Notes under the pieces: model-generated
What the model was told of the DNA's origin: nothing
What the model saw: only the letters and a program-made list of their open reading frames with translations
Databases searched by the model: none
Program-made: the position numbers and the translations under genes
Assembly: GCA_001972305.1 (NCBI GenBank)
Contig: BDDD01005760.1
Span: 33,891 to 97,890 of the forward strand
DNA from: Cephalotus follicularis
Lineage: Eukaryota; Streptophyta; Magnoliopsida; Oxalidales; Cephalotaceae
Direction: 5' to 3'
Length of the DNA: 64,000 nt
Part shown: piece after piece, positions 56,584-64,000 of the stretch
Position numbering within the stretch: the stretch's first letter is position 1
Layout of the letters: every line of letters starts with the position of its first letter

Positions 56584-57011
56584 TGTTGAGCTGACTTCTA
56601 ATTACCAAGCCAAAAGCCCAATAATTAACTAAATCGAAATCCAACATATATATATATATGTTTGGTCTCTAAAATCAAGCGACATATATACAAAAACAAG
56701 AGAGAGCAAGGCATGACCGATTCTTTTAGCAGTTTGGCTTCTTGCGATTTTCTCTAAGATTTGGGTATATAGTGAAGGCTGTATTTTTCATCACATATTT
56801 GGTGTATTAGAGAATTTGTTGATTTGTTTATTATTCTCACGTCTTTGTAATCCCAATATTGATGATAGTAAAAATTGATCCCTCTTCGCCCGTGGACGTA
56901 TGTTTCACATCGAAACTGAACCACGTTAAATTCTTGTGTTCTATTTATTTTTATTCTGCTTGCATATCTTATTTCATTGATTATTATTAGATGAGGTAAT
57001 TTGTCATAACA
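56584..57011 (+). repeat. 3' LTR of the Tork-like copia relic
   Basis: Starts TGTTGAGCTGAC 84 bp after the stop codon, preceded by purine-rich GGAGAAGGTGGAGAAA (56521-56536), and ends TTTGTCATAACA at 57011; 428 bp. TGTT/AACA termini are complementary. The 5' partner is not in the window. Confidence 0.55.
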
Positions 57012-57099
57012 CTCTTGCTAGTGATTGAGTTGCCCTAGCTCATAACCTTGAAAATGATAACACCTTGTTACACCATGTGTGACATACATGTCCCAATCG

Positions 57100-57247
57100 A
57101 GGACAAATCCTCTGTTGCCTTAGGTGCAATATTCTTTGTTGCACATAAGGCAATACCATTGGTTCACGTAATTTTGGCTTGATCCAATGGTGTTGCCTTA
57201 GGTGCAGCAGAGAATGTTGCACCTAAGGCAACAGAGGATCTCATGTG
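57100..57247. mobile_element. Foldback MITE with 10-bp target duplication
   Basis: About 148 bp. The left arm (ATCCTCTGTTGCCTTAGGTG.. from 57107, through ACCATTGG) is complementary to the right arm (CCAATGGT.. through CACCTAAGGCAACAGAGGAT, ending 57241), over 60 bp with few mismatches. It is flanked by the exact direct repeat GTCCCAATCG (57090-57099 and 57248-57257). A 9-10 bp duplication points to a Mutator-like origin. Non-coding. Confidence 0.7.
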
Positions 57248-57257
57248 GTCCCAATCG

Positions 57258-58379
57258 TTATAATGCCTAGAACATCAATTGTAGGACTGGCCCACAGAAA
57301 CTCACGAAGGTTACAAGAATTCAGACATGGCAAGCCAATGCAGTCATAGGTACGTAAAATTCTAAAATTATACTTCTTAACTTTGCTTTCTTTGCTTGCT
57401 CGCATATGGGTTTAATTCTGATATTTCATTTTTGTTTTTTGCTTATCATGGTTTTTTTTAGGTTTTGGCGTTCCAAATTTAAAAAGTTTAATTTAGCGAC
57501 GGTAGTTTAGATTTGATTCAATTTTGTGTCTTTGCCAATACACTATTAGGGGAGTCATTAAAATAAAAGCTAAAACGACACCGATTGAAACTCTAAACGC
57601 CAAATTAAAACTTTTTAAATATGAATTGATTCATATAATAAGTTGGACGGCAAAAATGAAAATTTTTATGGTTAGAACTACTAGTATTAAATGTTGTTGT
57701 ATACGAATTTTATACTCAATAATTAATAGTAAAATCTATAAAATGTTAGTAAAATTGAAGTTTAAAAATAACAACTAAATGAAAATTGCAAATTATAATC
57801 AACATACCTCAATTATATAATAGACAATGTGAGTTTTTTTTGATAAATAGAAATAATTTTATTAGAAAAACTACTCAATTTATTTGAAAGTGCAAAAGTT
57901 GAATAAAAGAATATGAAGTTGAACACTAGTAGCACTAGGAGTTGGGAATGGAGAGAAATAAAGGAAATAAGAATATCTTCAGATATTTTAGGGTCTGTGA
58001 TAATAAAAAAAGCTTCTCAGATTGTTAATGATGATTAATATTTAAAGGCAGTTCCTTCTGGCCTGTAGCCGAGTGTTGTTTAATCACTCAATCCACCTCT
58101 AATCTTATCTTATTCGTGGATAGATTATAAAGAGCTTTTAAGTAAACTAAAACAATCATAGACACCAATGCTTTATATTCATCCGTGGTGTAAACAAATA
58201 AATAATGAACGTAATAAAAAATATAAATAAGCATAGATGACGTTCATTTAAGCAACTTATTCTCCTTGGCTTGATCGACTTGAATGATTAGATAGTGATC
58301 GATTAACCGCTATCTGAAACAAGCCAACCTTTCGCTTTCCTTATAGGCATTTCTAGCAAGCATTTAAAAGAGAGAGATA
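57258..58379. other. AT-rich region, no gene
   Basis: AT-rich sequence with short open frames only (for example 57524-57778). No domain, repeat end or RNA gene seen. Confidence 0.4.
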
Positions 58380-58610
58380 GTCGATGAATATCCTATATTA
58401 CATATATTATATTGTAAAATTAATCAAAAATTAAGTATGAATTACTATTTCAATAATCATGATTACTATTCCAACAACTCCTAAACTACTATAAATATGA
58501 ATGTATTATTAAGAAGAAATTAAGGAATTAATAATAAGAAAATCTCTTATTCTCTCTTGATATTTATATAGTGCAATCTCTTTTTGTGAGTTAATCTCTT
58601 AAGTTTATAA
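58380..58610 (+). repeat. Putative 5' LTR end and leader of the copia element
   Basis: A TATA box (TATAAAT, 58490-58496) is followed by a T-rich leader and then 'ttataacacgttatcagcg' at about 58604-58622, a phrase found directly after the 5' LTR of many plant copia elements. The LTR start and its partner are not visible, so the boundaries are approximate. Confidence 0.4.
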
Positions 58611-59094
58611 CACGTTATCAGCGTTTCTCACATATATATGTACATATATATACATACATATATATATAATAATAGAGATTAACGGTTCCATCGATTGGTC
58701 GGAGTACCGCTTATGTGTGAAAACGTATATTATATTGTACGGAGTACCGACAGCGTATAAAAACGTATGTCTCTATTATTATTTTAGCATATTACTTATA
58801 TGTGATGATTACCATATACGTGGTGTGAAACATTATTGTGATTTACTGTTCTTGAGGTACCATTTGTCTACTGGAATTGCCCAAAACTTAGTGGGAACCT
58901 ATATATTTAATATCTAACAGTATCACCTTACGATGTATAGGTAAAAACCCGTTTACAGTTTTATATATTTACATTATTTACTTTATGATCAATTTTAATT
59001 ATTGTAATTATCTAATATTTGATCCATTTAATAATGTAAGTAAAGATATTATCATATATCTATATATATTTAATCTTAGAAAAGATTATCATCA
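58611..59094. other. Copia leader region, no gene
   Basis: AT-rich with TATA/TACA repeats and GGAGTACCG repeated at 58700 and 58740. Lies between the putative LTR and gag. Confidence 0.3.
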
Positions 59095-59245
59095 CTTGAG
59101 GTGGTGAATTAGTGGTAGGAAGCCGCTCGATCATACTTGAGGTCCGACGTTCAAGTCCCGCCAAGCCCCATTATATCAAGTGGTCTCATGCCTTGATTAT
59201 ATCGGGGAAAAGTGAGCGTGGCCTATGATTGCACCAATGAGGTCC
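59095..59245 (+). mobile_element. tRNA-derived SINE-like sequence
   Basis: The first 70 bp resemble a tRNA gene: an A-box-like region 'ATTAGTGGTAGGA' (59108-59120) and a B box 'ACGTTCAAGTCCCGCC' (59147-59162) at suitable spacing, then an unrelated tail to about 59245. No acceptor-stem pairing is obvious, so a SINE head is more likely than a working tRNA. It lies in the copia leader. Confidence 0.4.
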
Positions 59246-59328
59246 CAAAATTTTTTTACTACAGTAAAATTTATTTATTTACTATACTTAAATGACATTT
59301 ATTTTTATCTTTTGATTCAGTATAAAAA

Positions 59329-60395
59329 ATGGCAAACATTGAAAATCGGAAATTCATTGCTCTTGATATTTCTGGAAAGAATTATCTATCATGGGTACTT
59401 GATGTGAAACTGTATTTGAGTGCTAAGAAATTAAGGGACACAATTTATGAAGATAATGCAGCATCAAATGAGGAACGCGCCACTGCGCTGATTTTCCTAA
59501 GGCATCATATTGATGATGACCTGAAATATGAATATTTAACTGTTGAAAATCCACTTGAACTGTGGTAAAACCTAAATGATAGGTTTGAGCACTTGAAAGC
59601 TGTTGTACTGCCAAAGGCATTGAATAATTGGTCACAGCTACGATTTCAAGATTTTAAAACAGTTTCGGAATATAATTCCACATTGTTCAAAATTGTATCA
59701 CAATTAAAGATGTGTGGTGAAGTTATCACCGATGATATGTTGCTGGAGAAAACATATTGAACATTTCATGCATCCAATGTGTTGCTGCAACAACAGTATA
59801 GGTTGCACGGGTTCAAGAAATATCGTGAACTAATTGGATCTCTTCTTATTGCAGGGCAAAATAATGAATTACTCCTGCAAAATCATGAAAATCTTCCCAC
59901 TGGTTTAGCCCCTTTACCTGAGGTAAATGCAATTTCGTCCCATTTTGGAGGACAAGGAAGAGGGCGTGGACGAGGACGTGGGAGTGGACATGGCAGTGCA
60001 AGAAATCAAAATTTATTGGGGTCACGTAATAATAATAGCATGAAATGACAAAATCCTGATACAAAACAACGTCAAAAATTGCGCAATCCTAGACAATCCA
60101 GTAATGATGAATAAACCCAAAATAGAAAGGGTAATTACAACCGATATGGTATGGAAGGTCATTGGTACCATACTTGTCGCACAGCGAAGCATTGGTCGAC
60201 TTATATCAAGCTTCTCTAAAAGAGAAAGACAAACGAATTGAAACAAATTTTATAGGTCATTGTGACCCTTTGGAAACTACGCAATCAGACTTTGGTTCAA
60301 TGGGTATAACCCATTTGGATATTGCTGATTTCGTAAGTAATCCAAACGAGAAAATGAATCAAGTGATTATCGACGAAGACTTCCATCTCGGTTGA
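59329..60395 (+). pseudogene. Ty1/copia gag, multiple stops
   Basis: Starts 'MANIENRKFIALDISGKNYL' (59329) and reads a copia gag: 'LIFLRHHIDDDLKYEYL', stop at 59566 where Gln (CAA) is usual after LELW, 'FEHLKAVVLPKALNNW', 'QDFKTVSEYNSTLF', stop at 59758, 'FHASNVLLQQQYRLHGFKKY', 'GQGRGRGRGRGSG', further stops (60046 and about 60112), then a zinc-knuckle relic 'YNRYGMEGHWYHTC' in which the first two Cys of CX2C are both Tyr. The frame shifts before 60162. Clearly non-functional. Confidence 0.85.
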
Positions 60396-60485
60396 TGTTA
60401 TGTGCTATTGTTTTAATATTTATCACTTTTGAATAAAGTGCTTATGAAGTTAAATATAGCATAGTTATATTTATTAATAACATGT

Positions 60486-61874
60486 GTGTTTTTATTTATA
60501 GATCACCATTCAATGGATATTGGAGATATATGCATAGCTGAAAGTGCAACAACACACACAATACTCCAGAGTAAAAAATATTTTTCACATTTAACAATAG
60601 CAAAGGCTAATGTTGGAACAATTTCTGGTACATCAGACCTAATTGAAGGTTTTGGGATTGTCAGCTTTGTGTTATTAAATGAAATACAAATACGCATCAC
60701 AGAGGCTTTATATTCGACAAAGTCTGGAAGAAACTTGCTTAGTTTCAAAGATATTCACCGCAATGGTTATCATATTGAAACCACAAATGAAAATGGCAAA
60801 GAATATCTTTATATCACTGGTAATGCTGCCGGCCGAAAGCAAATATTGGAGAAACTCCATGGGCTTTCTTCTGGGCTATACATTATGAAAATTAGAGCAA
60901 TTGAATCTCATAATGTTGTGGATTCAAAAGTCATAGACTTAAAAGGGTTCATGATTTGGCATGAACGGCTAGGCCACCCAGGTGTGACAATGATGCGTCG
61001 AATCATTAAAAGTTCACATGACCATCCACTTAAAAAGCAGAAAATGCTATTGAATAATGAGAACCATTGTGTTGCTTGTTCGCAAGGAAAACTCATTACA
61101 AGACCATCTACAACAAAAGTGGTTGTAGAATCTCCAAAATTCTTAGAGAGAATTCAAGGAGATATTTGTGGACCGATTAATCCACCATATGGACCATTTC
61201 AGTATTTCATGATCTTAATAGATGCATCGACAAGATGGTCGCATGTATGTGTACTTTCAACTCGTCATGTTTTATTTGCGAGACTATTGGCTCAAATAAA
61301 TAAATTACGAGCACAATTTCTAGATCATCCTATAAAGTCTATTTGGCTAGATAATGCTGCTGAATTTTGTTGCAAAGCATTTGATGAATATTGTATGGCA
61401 ATAGGAATTGCCATTGAACATCCTGTCCCTCATGTACACACCCAAAATGGGTTAGCCGAATCTCTTATCAAATGACTTCAATTGATTGCTCGTCCTTTAT
61501 TGATGAGGTCAAAGTTACACATTTCAGCTTGGGGACATTCGATATTGCATGTTGCGACTCTTATACGTATAAGACCAATAGCATATAATAAATATTCTCC
61601 ATTGCAACTTGTTCTTGGTAAAAAACCAAACATATCCCACTTAAGAGTGTTTGGATATGTAGTATATGTCCCTATTTCACCTACTCAGCGGAGTAAGATG
61701 GGACCACAACGCATACTTGGCGTTTATGTGGGATTTGATTCTCTATCAATTATAAGGTATCTTGAACCATTAATAGGTGACATATTTACTGCACGTTATG
61801 CAGACTGCCACTTTGATGAATTGGTTTTTCCAGTGTTAGGGGGAGACAAGATTTTATTGAAAAATGAAAAATGA
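60486..61874 (+). pseudogene. Ty1/copia protease remnant and integrase
   Basis: The first part (60520-60760) corresponds to the protease/GAG-pre-integrase region. The integrase begins with 'MIWHERLGHPG' and 'NHCVACSQGK' (HHCC zinc motif). The core shows 'GDICGPI' (first Asp), 'WLDNAAEF' (second Asp) and 'HTQNGLAES' (Glu). A TGA at 61473-61475 replaces an expected Arg (CGA) in 'IK-R-LQLI', after which 'ARPLLMRSKL..WGH' to 'LRVFGYVVYVP' and 'PQRILGVYVGFD' complete the C-terminal part in the same frame register. Only single-base damage separates it from an open frame across this stretch. Confidence 0.88.
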
Positions 61875-64000
61875 AATTTCATGGAAAGCATCAAGATTAC
61901 ATAGTTTTGATCTACGTACAAATGAATGTGAATTACAAGTTCAAAGGATCATTAATTTGTAAAATATTGCTAATCAAATGTCGGATACATTTAATGATGC
62001 TCAAAAAGAGGTAAAATCTTATATAGCAACTGTGAATGCTCCAGCAAGAATTGATATATCTAAAGCTAGTGAAAGCTCAATCGATATATTAAAGTCTAAA
62101 CCACAATTGAAACGTGGTAGACCAATTGGTACTAAAGATATTGTACCAGGAAAACGAAAGGCAAATAAGGGTGGTGTACAAAACCTTGAAATAGCATTAA
62201 CACAAGATAATGTGTTATTTTCATAACCCACATTGACTCCAGAGAGAGTACAAAGCCCTGAAGAGGCTGTGAGATTTCAAAATCAAGAAGTCTCGATTAA
62301 TTATGCACATAATGAACAAATATGGAATCGAGATGAGATTATAGTTACTGACAAGTTTGCCTATGTCGTTGCATTGGATATTGCAAATCCTGTTATGGAT
62401 CCTGAACCACAAAGTGTTGAACAATGTTAACAAAGAAATGATTGGCCAAAATGGAAATATGCAATACAAGCAGAGTTGCAATCTTTGTCTAAACAAAAAG
62501 TATTTGGACCAATAATTCAAACACCAAATGGTGTAACCCCTGTTGGGTTCAGATGGATATTTGTTCAAAAATGAAATGAGAAAAATAAAATTATGAGATG
62601 CAAAGCAAGGCTTGTAGCTCAAGGGTTCTCACAAAGACCAGGTATTGATTACCAGGAAACATATTCTCCAGTTATAGATGGAATCACTTTTGGATTCCTA
62701 ATTAGTATGACTGCTTCAAACGGACTTGAAACTCGTCTTATGGACGTAGTAACAGCATACTTATATGGATCACTTGATAGTGACATATACATGATAATTC
62801 CTGATGGATTTAAAATTCCTGAATCGAACAAATCCCGCCACATGTATTCAATTAAGCTACAACGTTCGTTGTATGGAGTGAAACAATCTGGTCAAATGTG
62901 GTACAATCGACTAAGTGAATATTTAATCAAAGTAAGGTATACAAATGATCAAATATGTCCATATATTTTTATCAAAAAATCTAACGATGAATTTGCTATT
63001 ATTGCAGTATATGTGGATGACTTAAATCTTGTAGGTACTTCTGATGAACTTACAAAGACTGCGACCTATTTAAAGGGTGAGTTTGAAATGAAAGAACTTG
63101 GAAAAACAAAAAAAATTCTTGGTATACAAGTGGAGCACATATCATTTGGGATCTTTATCCATCAATCCACATACACCGAAAAGGTTCTTAATCGATTCAG
63201 CATGGACAATGCTTATCCTCTAAGCACTCCAATGGTAGTCCGATCTCTTGATGTCAAGAAGGATCCATTTCGTCCTCAAGAAGAAGGAGAAGAAATCCTT
63301 GGACCTGAAGTTCCTTATCTTAGTACAATTGGAGCACTATTGTATCTTGCAAATTGCACAAGACCTGATATTGCATTTTCCGTTAATTTGCTAGCAAGAT
63401 ATAACTCTGCACCAACAAGAAGGCACTGGAATGAGATTAAACACATAATGCGCTATCTGCGTGGAAGCACTGATATGGGTTTATTTTATCCAAGGGGAAC
63501 AAAAACAACATTGATTGGATATGCTGATGCGGGATACCTGTCTGATCCACATAAAGCAAGATCACAAACCGGTTATATATTTACATTTTGTGACACTGCT
63601 ATATCATGGCGATCAACAAAATAGACAATAACAGCAACTTCTTCGAATCATTCAGAGATCCTTGCAATTCATGAAGCAAGCCGAGAATGTATATGGTTGA
63701 GATCGATGATTCAACATATACAAGAATCATGTGGACTATCCTCAATTAGAAATAATCCCGCAGTAATATATGAAGATAATGTTGCTTGTATCACACAACT
63801 CAGAGGAGAATATATCAAGGGTGATCGAACGAAACATATTTCACCAAAATTCTTCTACACCCATGAGCTTCAGAAAAATGGTGATATTGATGTACAACAA
63901 ATCCGATCAAGTGACAATTTAGCGGATTTATTTACGAAGTCATTACCAGGTACTACATTCAAGAAGCTCAGACATGATATTAGGATGCGTCAGATTAAAG
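61875..64000 (+). pseudogene. Ty1/copia reverse transcriptase and RNase H (cut by window end)
   Basis: After a variable linker (61978-62226) the RT starts near 62430 ('RNDWPKWKYAIQAEL') and is open from 62593 to 63624: 'KARLVAQGFSQRPGIDY', 'MDVVTAYLYGSL', 'LQRSLYGVKQSGQMWYNRL', the catalytic 'YVDD' (about 63013), then 'LSTIGALLYLANCTRPDIAF' and the RNase H start 'GYADAGYLSDP'. TAG at 63622-63624 stands for Gln before 'TITATSSNHSEILA'; RNase H continues with 'YEDNVACI', 'DRTKHI' and 'LADLFTKSLP' to the window end. Other stops lie at 62221-62226, about 62428 and 62572 (TGA for Arg). Confidence 0.9.

Noticed and set aside
59101..59170. A functional tRNA gene
   Set aside because: Boxes A and B are tRNA-like, but acceptor and anticodon stems do not pair convincingly; listed as SINE-like instead.

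Overview
The window looks like repeat-dense, transposon-rich chromatin of a flowering plant, probably a dicot. It holds plant LTR-retrotransposon families (Tat-type Ty3/gypsy, long-LTR chromovirus-like elements, an Athila-like fragment and several Ty1/copia remnants), foldback elements, and one fragment of a plant glucosyltransferase gene. No other host gene is convincing. There is no bacterial-type feature, rRNA or CRISPR array.

Layout. 1-29091 is a nest of very long LTR-like units (about 2.5-4 kb) that begin TGT(C/A)AC-CC and end GGGTGTCACA or GGGCATTACA. Four can be bounded with 5-bp target-site duplications (three exact, one with a mismatch). One is inserted in another copy of its own family. 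They carry no coding domains. In their sense direction they show a U3 with short repeated motifs, a TATA box and well-conserved intron-like splice signals. 29092-34440 is a degenerate copia RT/RNase H gene on the minus strand, split by another long LTR and a second repeat. 34441-37204 is AT-rich without genes. 37205-38573 is a two-exon, truncated O-glucosyltransferase (rumi/POGLUT-like) gene.

38807-48468 is a Tat-lineage gypsy element on the minus strand (gag, partial protease, RT, two RNase H domains, integrase). It also has an opposite-strand, spliced ORF (40327-42791) with its own TATA box, of the 'putative gypsy type transposon' kind. 49696-54345 is the left part of a second, diverged Tat element. 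Its antisense gene has lost promoter and first exon, and a perfect 1876-bp (AG)938 array stands in their place. 54346-57011 holds an Athila-like protease fragment, a Tork-like copia 3' end and its LTR. 57100-57247 is a foldback MITE with a 10-bp duplication. 58380-64000 is a nearly complete but stop-riddled copia element on the plus strand.

The most interesting points are the (AG)938 array replacing an exon, the conserved antisense gene of the Tat elements, the conserved splice-site architecture inside the long LTRs, and a GCGTCGACGC-type motif recurring in clusters across otherwise unrelated elements. All functional statements are read from sequence and remembered family features; no search was run.
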